Assembly: GCA_949825045.1 (NCBI GenBank)
Contig: OX463815.1
Location: forward strand, 28,387,356 to 28,451,355
DNA: 64,000 bases
Direction: 5' to 3'
Source: Argyresthia goedartella
Taxonomy: Eukaryota; Arthropoda; Insecta; Lepidoptera; Argyresthiidae
Numbering within the stretch: the stretch's first letter is position 1; each line of letters begins with the position of its first letter. A program made the translations under genes and the position numbers. This document shows, one piece after another, positions 20,663 to 30,741 of the stretch. Under the pieces are notes generated by a model. That model was not told the origin of the DNA. It was given only the letters and a program-made list of their open reading frames with translations, and searched no databases.

Positions 20663-23039
20663 TGATAATTTAAGATTATCTACCTATTTTGTTCATTACG
20701 GAGGATATTTTTTAAATGTTACCTATCCAACACAGGACATTTTTGATTTTATGATAATTTAAGATTCATGTATTCGTAACAGAGAATATTTTTAAATGCA
20801 AAACTCGTTGGTAGTAACCCACCAGCTGGACGCGCTGGCGATAGACCTGCGCGCGCAAGATAGGTCGCCATGTTACAAGCGTTACTGTCCCGTTTTTATC
20901 GGGACAGTAATAATACTACCTTCGTAGAAATATACTACAAGGTACGAGTATTCTACTTCTACTACTAATAAATAGTGCATTTCGTATGAGTTCGTAAAGG
21001 CGTTCAAGTTTACGGCACGAGCCGAAGGCTTGAGTCGTAGCGAGATTCGTAAAGACCCCTTTAGAACGAGTTACGAATATAAATTTTCCCCCTGAGAACC
21101 CAAAATCAAGCGGCGAAGGAGCTATTTCGAGGCTAGAAGGCGGAAAAATTAAGTACTATTTTTTATTAATTAGTATTATATGTGTATGTATCGAATGTGT
21201 GTTATATGTATTTGTAATAGCTTTATTTGCAAAGGTAAGGTCGGTCATTTTATCTGACTACGTAAAGGTCAAAAAGAGGGTTACGATTTTCGTATATCAA
21301 GCATTTTTACGTTACTTCGCAGAGCTGAAACTACTGAATCGATTTTAACAAAGGATGTGTCGTTGAATTTAACTTGGAGGCCGTTAGACGTCATTTTACG
21401 TAGTCGAGATTTAGTTTGCTTGTCATTAAGTGTTAATGAATATTTTATAGTAGGTAGGTTAGGCATTATTTACTAGATGTCAAAATAGTCAAGAAAATAG
21501 TCAAGAATTCTTATTTGAACTTTACGGGCCTTACCACAAAAAAATAAACTACTATTCAACACTTGCTTAAAAACAAAAATGTAAGGGATTTGACATTTTT
21601 TTTTAAAGGTTAAACGCTGTTTAATATTTTTTGTAATAACACGGTGTGTATTTCATATCTCGCGAAAGTTATGGTGATGATGCGATCGAAACTTTTGACT
21701 GAAAGATGATCTCTTCACATACACCATTTCTTTCTCAGTTTTTCGTCTTGTGGAACACAAAAAAGAACATTTTTTGGGCGCAGTCACAGTCGTACTCTTA
21801 GGTACACTTTGGCACAGTAGAATATTTGTATTTTGACATTATAACCATAAAATGACACGCTCACACAACATACACTGAGACAGACTGAGGTGCTACCTAT
21901 GGCGTGGCGGGCGTGGCAACCAAGTGCGCGGGACGGACATCGGATAGTGTGATGTGACGTGTCGAGCGTATATGGCTCGACAGCACGTACCAGTTTGAGG
22001 AACCTGTGAACTAAAATCGCTGTAACTTCGTCATTTCTTATCAGATTGCGATACATTTTTCACAGAATATTTGTTTTTGGTGTCTCTTAAATACTTGGTT
22101 CCAAACGCGAATGATCGTCAATGCGCCGGCGACGACGAAGATGGGTACCGCAAAAATTACAATGATATTTGTTATTATTATGATTTGGTTACTCACTGGG
22201 GCAGGGATATTAAAAACGTCTCTTGTAAATTAAATGGCCCTCATTTAATTTATAAAATCTTGTGTACTTAGTTCATTATTTGTTACTACTTTAGGAGCAA
22301 CCACAGATATCAATATCTGTGGCAGCAACAGATATATACACATTCTGTGAACAACTCTCTGTGACTGTTACGGTTCATGAGACGCAGCCCGCTGAAGGAC
22401 GAAGGACAGCAGAGTCTTACTAATAGGGTCAACTATTAACAACTGCACTGTAAAGATAATTAATTAATGAGACTATATTAATTATAACACGTTCAGTCTT
22501 TACATTTCACAGTTGTTGTTCAGCATTTGAATAAAAAAAAGAACTTTTCAAACTGTATTGTGTGATATGTTAAATGAAAAGGCTTGTTGCGAGTAGATTT
22601 TTTTTTCATAATTTAAAATACTTAGTGAAAGAGTTATTCAAGAAATAAGACTAAAAAGACCATATCTCAAAAATTACTGAACCAAAATTTGAAACATCCT
22701 TAAAAATAGAATAACATAGCGTCACGCCTTTTCCCAAAAGAGGTGGCCGACACAATTGTGCACAGTTTTTGCCATTTATTCAATTCTCCATTTTTCAATA
22801 ATTTTGAAATAGATGGTATTTAAGAAAAAAGACAAAGAAAGTCCCTCCCCTTATCTCCGAAACTACTGATTCTAAAATAAAATAAATACATAATATATTT
22901 TAAAACTTATAGGTATTATGGGCACAATTAGGGAAAAACCAGTTTTTTGCACAGTGATATGGATCATACCCACGCGAGTCTGACTCGAACTTGGCCATTA
23001 TTTTATGATAATGCAATTGCAACAAAAGACTTCTTCTTT
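20663..23039. other. Non-coding stretch
   Basis: AT-rich, no convincing gene. A near-perfect palindrome ccacagatatcaatatctgtgg lies at about 22301-22322. The tail of a common lepidopteran-type dispersed repeat is at 22360-22437. Short frames here have no recognisable content. Confidence 0.5.
22360..22437 (+). repeat. Dispersed moth-type repeat, partial
   Basis: Contains acggttcatgagacgcagcc and cagcagagtcttactaatag, related to the block at 57131-57210 (gacggacagacggacgggcag, aggcttagtaatagggtccc). From memory this block is extremely frequent in Lepidoptera. Confidence 0.55.
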
Positions 23040-23999
23040 TCAAATTCTATTCTTGTTTAAACCGTGGCACAGTGAATCATTTTCTTGCTCTGTCTTCACG
23101 ATGACACTACCAGAAACTGATGACATTTCATTTGATTCAAGGGCAAGGTTAATGTCAGAATTTTTCAAAATTCCCTTTCTTTCTATTAATTTCTCAAATT
23201 CATCTTCTTCGTCAAGGTCTTCCAGTTCCTTCTTTATTTCTATCTCTATTTCTGAGACTTCATCTGTCATGGGTGCCCTGATTTTATGATTGAATACATG
23301 ACGCATGGTCTCTATACATGTGCCAGCATTAAATTCTGTATAGAAGGCATTATTTGTGTTGGGTGTCACTAAATACTTATCATTACTTGTAGGGTGACTT
23401 ATTTTCTTAGGGGTAAAATTTTTACCCTTAAGAATCCGTTTCCGTTTTTGTAATCTTTTTCGTATGTCTGCTCTTCTATGTAATAAATAATTGATAGTGG
23501 AGCAATTAAACTCATACTTTTTAGCTAATTCCTCAACAGTTGCGCCTGCTTTGTAATCATCACAAATAAGATTTTTAGTTTCAGGTGATACCACCGCCGT
23601 GCAAAAATTGCCTATGTAATAAACAATTTGATGACTAGTATTATATTTTCTTGCAAGATCATCTGGGCTCACACCTTCATTATACTCTTTGTATATTTGG
23701 CGTCTCATTTCAATTGATAAATCTTTAGTAGAATGTGTTTTAGGATTAGTACCCTTTAAAGGCTGTTTTTTTTCTTTTCGTGCACGTAATTCTAGCAGAT
23801 ATTCAGGTGGGTCCATATACTTGTCTTTATATCTCCTAACTATGTAACACACAATTCGTCTTACAGTGTTATATTTTCCAGCAAGATTCTCTTCGCTCAC
23901 ACCTTCATTAAACTCTTTGTATATTAGATGTCTTGTTTCTATTGGTAAATCTTTAACATATTGAATTTTAGGAATGGTACACATGTATTTCTCGTCCAT
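23040..23999 (-). CDS. Tandem helix-turn-helix repeat protein, intronless, function unknown
   Basis: 319 codons from the ATG at 23999 to a TGA at 23040. Three homologous segments lie at about residues 16-58, 92-130 and 136-176. The pattern is E-x-R-x-x-I-Y-K-E-[FY]-N-E-G-V-x-x-x-[DN]-L-A-x-K-Y-N-T followed by a second helix. This is the shape of a psq/transposase-type helix-turn-helix. A fourth weak copy is at about 215-240 ('FYTEFNAGTCIETM'). The tail is acidic ('ELEDLDEEDEFEKL') with a sumoylation-like VKTE. No catalytic domain is present. The best guess is a DNA-binding regulator derived from transposase DNA-binding domains. The frame is open upstream of the ATG, and a separate 70-codon ATG frame (24151-23939) overlaps it, so the real N-terminus may involve a frameshift or splice. 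Confidence 0.7.
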   Translation of the reverse strand: MDEKYMCTIPKIQYVKDLPIETRHLIYKEFNEGVSEENLAGKYNTVRRIVCYIVRRYKDKYMDPPEYLLELRARKEKKQPLKGTNPKTHSTKDLSIEMRRQIYKEYNEGVSPDDLARKYNTSHQIVYYIGNFCTAVVSPETKNLICDDYKAGATVEELAKKYEFNCSTINYLLHRRADIRKRLQKRKRILKGKNFTPKKISHPTSNDKYLVTPNTNNAFYTEFNAGTCIETMRHVFNHKIRAPMTDEVSEIEIEIKKELEDLDEEDEFEKLIERKGILKNSDINLALESNEMSSVSGSVIVKTEQENDSLCHGLNKNRI

Positions 24000-24151
24000 T
24001 CTTGACTGCAACTCAGGCTGTACGTTTTCTGTATGACCCCGGTATCTTTGCGGTTGTTTTCGGATGCATTGTTTGATACTACCGGTAGAAGATTAGTCCC
24101 ATGCTCTTGGGTTAGTTGGGCATCTTCAGACGTCGCAGACGTTGACGCCAT
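23939..24151 (-). CDS. Possible N-terminal frame of the HTH-repeat gene
   Basis: 70 codons beginning MASTSATSEDAQLTQEHG. The Ser/Glu/Asn-rich sequence is typical of a disordered transcription-factor N-terminus. It overlaps the start of the 319-codon frame in another register. A single-base indel or short intron would join them. It could also be a chance frame. Confidence 0.35.
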   Translation of the reverse strand: MASTSATSEDAQLTQEHGTNLLPVVSNNASENNRKDTGVIQKTYSLSCSQEWTRNTCVPFLKFNMLKIYQ

Positions 24152-25750
24152 TCCTGGTTTGTATCACATTTGACGGAGCCACCACACTAATTAGCTACGA
24201 ACGCTTGTCTGTATGCTAGCTAATAGTCAGATAATTTAGCGACATGAGCCTCATTTCTTCAAACAGCGAACGATTTCTTTGCTTATGAAAGGATGACCAG
24301 AGGATATTCAGCAATAAGTCAACAACTACGTTACGTTAGTAATGTCAGTAATTGTTAGTTATGTGGCGTTCCGAGTCACGTCAACAAAGCCATTATCGCT
24401 CACGTGACGTCACGATCATGCCCGTTCCGAGTGGGAATGACGACCATCATAGATATCCTATAGGAACGCTTTGAACGCGCAGTAGACGTTGACACTGACA
24501 AAGACACTATTGTAACCCAACTTTTGTTAGTATTTGATATTTCTAGTAGACAATCGTAGTATGTAGTTATATTAGCTTTGTTTTGGGTGAAAAAGTGAGG
24601 AAATAAACAATTAGGGAGCGCCAGGAGTCGCTGCTGGTTGCTGTTTTAAGTTTGATTGTCGACTGTCAGCGCGACAGCTATCACTTTTGATGGCTTGCTC
24701 ACAGTGCTGACGCTGAGAAGCATGGGCGATGATAGCACAACATGGCGGCGTTAATGTCATTCATGACGTCATATCAACCATTTTGAGCTATCGTTGTCAC
24801 GCTAAAACTAATTCGGAATGACCTCGTAGACAATATACCTCGCGCCACGAATTTATAGCGCTGGGCGACGTCGGCGGGAATTACTGCGCATATGTACAGG
24901 TATTGAAATGTGACTACTGCGCATTCAAGGCCACCGCTCATAACGTGTGGCGCGACATAAACAATCGTTTATGGTGCGATTCGGAATGCGCTGTTAGTTG
25001 GCTTGCTTGCTTGTCACTTTCGTGTTTGTTTTAAAGTAGGTGGTCACACATACGCTCTACTTTTGTGACGTAGTGTGGCCAACACAGATTTGCGAAACTC
25101 GGCATAAATTGATGTAACGTTTGGATTGCGTACCCTTTTGATGATGGTTTGGTTTCTTTATTTATTTAATACTCTACATAACTGCTTATGAGACATCAAC
25201 GAACTATTCAATTGCATCGAACAGCATCTGTCATAGTCATAACATAAACAAAGTATATCTGTCATAGTCATAATATTTCAAATCAGAAACTTTCGGGAAA
25301 ACGTTATGTAAATTATAAAAAATACGTGAGAAAATTATAAAATTGCATTAGTAAGTCATTCGCCATGTAGTTTGCTATCATACAGAGTAAAATTTACATG
25401 AGAAATCATAAAAACTTAGGCAAATTTATCAGCTACCTACCACAGGTAAATTTTAATTGATGTTATTTCGTAGATTTTCTTGTATTTTATACATTTTATT
25501 GGATACATTAGGGATAGCGGAAGATTTCCTAAATTATTTCGGCCCAGAAATATCAGAAATACGTTTATAGTAGCCTATTTACAATAATTTATCTTTTACA
25601 AATTTGTCCAAGAAATATCGATAATAATGTAAAAAATATATTGTCGATACATTGGTAATTGAGGGTATGTAAATAAATTCTTCTTCGATTTCGTTTTTCA
25701 CTCTAATTACAGATGTATACGGGATATTAGTGTTGGTAAAGTAGTTTGTA
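24152..25750. other. Non-coding; upstream region of the HTH gene
   Basis: No gene seen. 24400-24420 has clustered cacgtgacgtcacg-type sites upstream (minus sense) of the HTH gene. The repeat atctgtcatagtcata occurs twice near 25226 and 25257. The rest is AT-rich. Confidence 0.45.
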
Positions 25751-26200
25751 TTAGTCTGCGATTTTTTTATTGCTGGTAAAATCATTCTGCAGTAAAATCT
25801 TCTTGAGAATTCGAGCGTGTTTTGTCATCCAGCCGGACCCGAAAGATACCGCCGCAATCCACACATTGAGCACTAGTGTTTCAATATTGAAGTATACTAC
25901 GTACATATGCGAAGAACACCTTTTTATGCAAAATATATACCTAAAAGGTTGGCAGGTGCGCAGTACAAACCCTATGTATTTATAGGCTTTCCTGGTGATG
26001 ATATCTACATGATCGTTCATATTTAATTGGTGATCCAGGTGTACGCCAAGATCACGCACTAGTTGAACACGTTCAATAGGCTGATCCTGGATTGTGTATG
26101 AGAAGTGCAAAGGACTGGTTTTCCGTGAAAAGGATATTATTTGGCAATTGATTGTATTAACTTTAATTCTATTAGTGATGTATAATATTTCGATAATGTG
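25751..26200 (-). pseudogene. LINE reverse transcriptase C-terminal fragment (Jockey/CR1 group)
   Basis: Minus-strand frame with 'INCQIISFSRKTSPLHFSY', 'VQLVRDLGVHLDHQLNMNDHV' and 'ITRKAYKYIGFVLR'. This is the thumb region just after the catalytic core in CR1/Jockey reverse transcriptases (R-D-L-G-V-x-L-D-x-x-L). Neither the catalytic core nor the 3' end is present, so it is a short isolated fragment. Confidence 0.75.
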
Positions 26201-26939
26201 TTTAGGTCATTTTGAATCCCTTGATCTCTTAGGGGTGCTAGCAAGATCGCCTCCTATTGTGGGTAGCTGGGGTTAACCCACGAGGACCCAAGAAACCAAA
26301 TGGGTTATAACCAGCTATCACGGCGCACCCTGGGCGACATGGTTATTAAAGTGGGGACATTGACAACACTTTGATAGTTATGTTGGCGAAGATCTTCTGG
26401 TTCTTCCGGGGTTTGTAGGCGCCCTCGGAAGACTACACACGCCTACCTGCGTTAGTCCTGCGCAGTTGAGCGCCGTGAGCGAGGATGAAGGAGTCCTGGG
26501 GGGTTGAGTCGAACGGGGTCGGGTCAGTTACCTTTGGGAGACAACACGCCCTCTTTGGTCCGGATTTCTTGCAAAACGGTAGCCTTGCAACTAGCCACTG
26601 TAAGGTAATGGACACGCGTCCTGTTCGGAATAGACGGGAACAGTGCCGCAGGCGAGGGGTGGTGGGGTCCTCCGGGAGGACACTGGGTCTCGGCCATGCT
26701 GAAGGAGCAAGGGCGTACGGAGCAACTGGGGTGACTGGATCGTAACCTCCAGCCGTACTGTCTGCAGCACCCGATGTCGCGAATGTAGACCCAATCCGCT
26801 GCACCTTTACCATCTGGGTAGCCCTGGTGCCAATCTTTGGCATTCCCAAAGGTGCGGGCTCCGTGGAGGGCGGGGAACCCAGAGGATGAAGAACACACAA
26901 AACAACATGGATAAACAATGATCCTTAAACAACACAACA
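26201..26939. other. 5' leader region of LINE D, no clear ORF
   Basis: GC content rises sharply at about 26262 (gggtagctggggttaaccca). This is probably where LINE D begins, with a long 5' leader before ORF1. The boundary is estimated from composition only. Short frames on both strands show no family motif. Confidence 0.45.
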
Positions 26940-28216
26940 CAGGAACCGAAGGGGAAACCTGACGGATCCTCACAAGGTGCAGGGTCGGCGCAAGCTGAAC
27001 CTCCCTCACTTACACAAAGAGCTGGGTCTGTGCAAACGGAACCGCTCTCTAAAATCAACGCCAACAAGCGGGGGGCAGACGCGACGAAAGCTGCGCTACC
27101 CTCTTTCACAAGTGGGTTCAGGGCAGCGAATTCGACCCTGACACCCAAAAACACACACCCACACGGGGGCGGAGCGGTGAAAGCTGCACCGCCACACACA
27201 AAACCGGTCCACGAAAGGTCATGGTAAAGTTAGGAAACTGGCTGAACCAAAACCTGCCGCGACGTCAACCCAGACAGGCGCAGCGCTGCCTCACGGCGGT
27301 ACCGCGTCAACAAGCACACAGGTCAATATCACCAGTGCGGCTGCTGGGCATGCAGAGCAATCTGTGGCCCAAAAGCCAGCGCAGAAGACGGTGGCTTCAA
27401 ACTCCACACCCATCCAGCTTGACGCAGGGTGGACACATGTCACACACAACCGGAGTAAGGGGCAAACTGCAAAGGGAACTCCTGAAAAGAAAAAGCTTGA
27501 ACCTGCCCATGAGGGTTCTAGGGTCAAGCGCAAACGCAAGAGCAGGCTGCAGCGCGAAAGGAAGAAGGCAGCGCGCGCCGCTCAGAAAACAACAGCCGAC
27601 ACAACCAAAGGCAGGGAAAGGGAGCAACCTAAGGGCTTCGACCTCAACAAAAAGGGCACGCCTCGACGACACCATATCCCCCCAAGGGGAGTCGAAGAGG
27701 CAAAAGGTCGAGCGCCGCGGCGATCCCCAACCCAGTTTCGCTGACGCAGTCAAGGCGGACCTCATGGTAGCAGTTGCGACCGAGGGGACCGGCCACCTAT
27801 CGATGGAGCAAGCCCAAGAAGTGCAGGAGCTTTTGCAAGGGCGGTTGATGCAGAAGGCCATGCAACTCTCCTCGGACCAGGCGGGCCCTATTTTCCGGGG
27901 AAAGCTGGTCCACGACAATGGTGTCCTCAAGCTCTAGTGCGAGGACCAGAGGACCCTAATGTGGCTTACACTGTGCCTAGGCAGCTTAACCCTCTCAACG
28001 GGGGAAAAGCTCGAGGTAAGGAAGCAGAGCGACCTACCTCACAGAGTACGCTGTGGCATCCTTCTGCCGGGGGTCTGGGAGGACATGCGACCTGTCGGAC
28101 GCACGCTCCAGTACCAGAACCCGTGGGCGGAGGTGAGCAGATGGCTTTTGATCAAAGCGGACCGACAGCAGACGGAGACATTCGTCTTCGTCAGTATCCC
28201 GGAGGAGGTGGTTCAA
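26262..28216 (+). mobile_element. Loa-like LINE D, left half
   Basis: Leader plus ORF1 of a LINE whose ORF1 end and ORF2 resume at about 40191 beyond the inserted LINE K. The join is supported by protein continuity. The ORF1 domain stops at 'VFVSIPEEVVQ' here, and 'RGRRLGFLIGSVYVKFQG', the expected end of the same domain, begins at 40202. Confidence 0.7.
26940..28216 (+). pseudogene. LINE D ORF1 (DUF4780-type), frameshifted
   Basis: The N-terminal part is in one frame ('SLTQRAGSVQTEPLSK', 'HPHGGGAVKAAPPH'), a basic part in a second ('AGWTHVTHNRSKGQ') and the rest in a third (27221-28216). The third frame has 'RARLDDTISPQGESKRQ', 'PSFADAVKADLMVAV' and 'GPIFRGKLVHDNGVLKL', then a TAG (27935-27937). 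The same frame goes on 'CEDQRTLMW', 'PGVWEDMRPVGRTLQYQNP' and 'TFVFVSIPEE'. This order fits the DUF4780 domain found in ORF1 of some insect LINEs, presumed RNA-binding. Frame changes and the amber stop make it non-functional. Confidence 0.65.
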
Positions 28217-29234
28217 CCGGCTGAACTCAGAGCCGCGACGTCTGAGTTAGTTCAGCTACAACGCCAGAATGCGGAATTGGTGGGCATTCTAATTGAGAGT
28301 GTTGCAGCGTCCACCGCTGCCCCAACCAAAAAACAGCGTCGCCGTCGTCGACGAGGAGACACCTCGCAGCTCAACAGCACGAGCACCGCGCCGCTCGCTG
28401 TCCCTGCTGAGGCGTGTGTCATGCCGCATGCTGCCCCGAGGGCCGCGCCGTTCGCCGTTGCGCACGTTGCGACGCTCGCTGCCGCGAATGCCGCGCCAAT
28501 CGCCGCCACGTGCATCAAACCGCACTCCAACACGTGTGTCCCGCCACTCACCTCCACTCGTGTACCGCCAGCTACCAAAATATGTGCTCAGAGAAAAACT
28601 CTGTTGTTCTCCGACAAAGTAGGTGCAGGATTTGGGCCTCTATTACATAACCGGCTTAACCAAAAAGTAACGAACATTTGCTGTCCAAATAGTTCATTTG
28701 TAGATCTAGTGAAGATAATTAGTCGCGGTTTCTATGATGAGTACAGCACTATTGTAATTATGATAGGAAATCATTCAAACATTAGTCGGAATGATTTGAA
28801 TAAAAGTGTTGAAACACTTCTGACTTAGACTTAGACTTAGACATAGTAGGATGAAATGCAACTTTATACTATGCAATTTTCCATATGCCTGTAATTTGAC
28901 AGAACTACAGAACAAATCTGTGCATAGAATGAATATTCATTTATTTAATTTAAAATGTCATCACAGCGATGCTATTTTATATTTCGACATGAATAATTTT
29001 ATTCATAACTTTACTCTGACACAGGATACATTGTACCTGTCTAATAAATATAGAAAATTAGTAGCTACATTGTTAGCTTATAATATATGCGACGCAGCTA
29101 TAGTTGGTTTAACCAAGTTCAACTTGACATCAGCTTATGTTAAGAGTAATATGACATGCACCCCTATTGGGAATTCACCTGTTAATTATACTTTGCATGC
29201 AACATTGGAATCTGTTCCAAGTAATTTAAACTAG
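28217..29234 (+). pseudogene. LINE K ORF1 with SGNH/esterase-like domain
   Basis: A coiled-coil start ('SELVQLQRQNAELVGILI') is followed by Ala-rich low complexity. Then comes 'LLFSDKVGAGFGPLLHNRL', 'CCPNSSFVDLVKII' and 'IVIMIGNHSNIS'. After a stop at 28828 and a frame change (28851-29234) comes 'MNIHLFNLKCHHSDAI', then 'FTLTQDTLYLSNKYRKLVATLL'. The spacing resembles the SGNH/esterase-type domain that closes ORF1 of CR1-clade LINEs. The first block reads S-D rather than G-D-S, so an active nucleophile is doubtful. It is 5'-truncated, with upstream zinc-finger parts lost. Confidence 0.55.
28829..28849 (+). repeat. cttaga short tandem repeat
   Basis: About three units of cttaga following the ORF1 stop in LINE K. 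Confidence 0.6.
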
Positions 29235-29265
29235 CATAAAAGAGCCACTAAATATTTCAAAATGT

Positions 29266-29973
29266 AAGCCCCAGTTAAATATTGCCCATCAAAACATCCA
29301 GGGGCTACCTGGCAAAGAACTTGTATTGGAATTATTTCTAAAAAATTCTGACATTGATATTATTTGTGTTACAGAACACTGGTTGAAGGAAAATATGATG
29401 TCTTTTAACACAAATAATTACAAAATTGTCAGTTGTTACAATAGAAATACTGCTGATAGAGGTGGTTCTTTAATCTTAGTGAAAAATAATATTAAGGTGA
29501 AACAACGGAAAGATATTCTTGCACTTACTGTTGAAAGACAAATAGAGGTATCCTGTGTTGAGTTAGATAGCCATATTATTGTTTGTGTCTACAGGCCACC
29601 GAGGGATGAAAAAGGCCATGGCAATTTCGAAATATTTGAGAAAATTATGGAGGAAGCCCTCACTAAACTATGTAATAACAGATAAAAGTTAATTATTTGT
29701 GGCGATCTTAATGTAGATTTGCTTGTAGGAACAACAATGAAACAACGATTAATAACTCTATTCAAATCGTTTAATTTATGTCATGTATTTTTAGAGCCGA
29801 CTAGATTTACACTTACCAGCCAAACTTGCTTAGATAACGTTTTTTGTGACTGTGCATTCACAAGTAAAAGTGTAATTAACTGCATACCTTCCGATCACAG
29901 TGGTCAAACATTTTCATTCCCAATTGCTATTAAGGATAAGACTGGTCCATCATTTTATAGGCCTATTACATCC
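29266..29973 (+). pseudogene. LINE K ORF2 endonuclease
   Basis: Reads 'LNIAHQNIQGLPGKELV', 'IDIICVTEHWLKE', 'DRGGSLILVKN', 'IIVCVYRPPRDEKG', then after one stop (near 29683) 'IICGDLNVDLLVG' and 'IPSDHSGQTFSF'. These are the ordered motifs of the LINE endonuclease, including the terminal SDH. One internal stop is present and element C interrupts it at 29973. Confidence 0.85.
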
Positions 29974-30052
29974 TGTTCAGGCTTCTCAGCACCTAATGAC
30001 CTCGTAGGGGCCCATCAGCTACGAGGTCATTAGGTGCTGAGAAGCCTGAACA
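29974..30052. repeat. Fold-back replacing the 5' LTR of element C
   Basis: Begins tgttcaggcttctcagcacc and ends ggtgctgagaagcctgaaca. The first part is the reverse complement of the last ~53 bases of the right LTR (37404-37456). The last ~26 bases are the normal LTR end, followed at 30056 by the primer-type TGGTAGTAGAGCG. The middle (cctcgtag...ctacgagg) is itself an inverted repeat in the LTR. Confidence 0.92.
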
Positions 30053-30741
30053 CTTTGGTAGTAGAGCGTGGCTTCCTGAGATTTGCAGCCGTCAAGGGCT
30101 CCAGGAAGGCACGATTTGGGACTACCAATCTGTAGGTATAGGCGGTTATTAGGTAACTTGGTTGTTGTTCCTATATCCACATAGATTGGTAGTATTGTAA
30201 GCTATAGGTCTATTGCTGGTAGTAGATAGACAGATATTGAATTGAAAATTGCATTGAATTACCAGTTAGTCAATCTATTAGTGGTCTAGTAATGCTATTG
30301 AATGAATGTTTTGGTTAACATAGGTAGTTACATCTATTGATAGCAGGCTATTACATTGTTTTCAGTTTATAGCAATTTATAACTTGAACTAATATTGACT
30401 ATCTGTGTGTGTTATCAATCTATTAGAGGTCTAGTAATGCTATTGAATGAATGTTTTGGTTAACATAGGTAGTTACATCTATTGATAGCAGGCTATTACA
30501 TTGTTTTCAGTTTATAGCAATTTATAACTTGAACTAATATTGACTATCTGTGTGTGTTATAATGATAAAGGGAAACTAAATTGTATTTACAGAATTTATA
30601 TAGATATAAAACTCGGTTCCTATTGTTTAAGGAAAACAACATTGTTTAAGTTGTGGTTTAGGGTTCCCTCGTTTGGGTTGTAGACTGGAGGGTCCAATAA
30701 AATTGAGTTACTGCAAATTGTGAGTAAGTATCGTTCCGATC
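30053..30741 (+). repeat. Element C leader with tandem duplication
   Basis: Primer-binding region at 30056, then non-coding leader. A 145-bp unit starting tcaatctatta occurs at 30270-30414 and again at 30415-30559. Element B's leader (18720-18870, minus) has it once, so the duplication is specific to C. Confidence 0.85.

Larger units (their letters stand above)
28217..29973 (+). mobile_element. CR1-like LINE K, part 1 (5'-truncated)
   Basis: Inserted in LINE D ORF1 and later split by element C after 'FYRPITS'. It holds ORF1 remains and the endonuclease. A second family copy (H) at 49654-51007 shows the uninterrupted sequence, which proves the element C insertion site. Confidence 0.88.

Noticed and set aside
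27397..27930. 177-codon minus-strand frame
   Set aside because: Antisense of LINE D ORF1, in a GC-rich stretch where stops are rare.
28252..28578. Cys/Ala-rich minus-strand frame
   Set aside because: Antisense of the low-complexity part of LINE K ORF1.
28829..28850. Telomere-type TTAGG repeat
   Set aside because: The unit is cttaga, only about three copies, and lies just after a LINE ORF1 stop; not telomeric.
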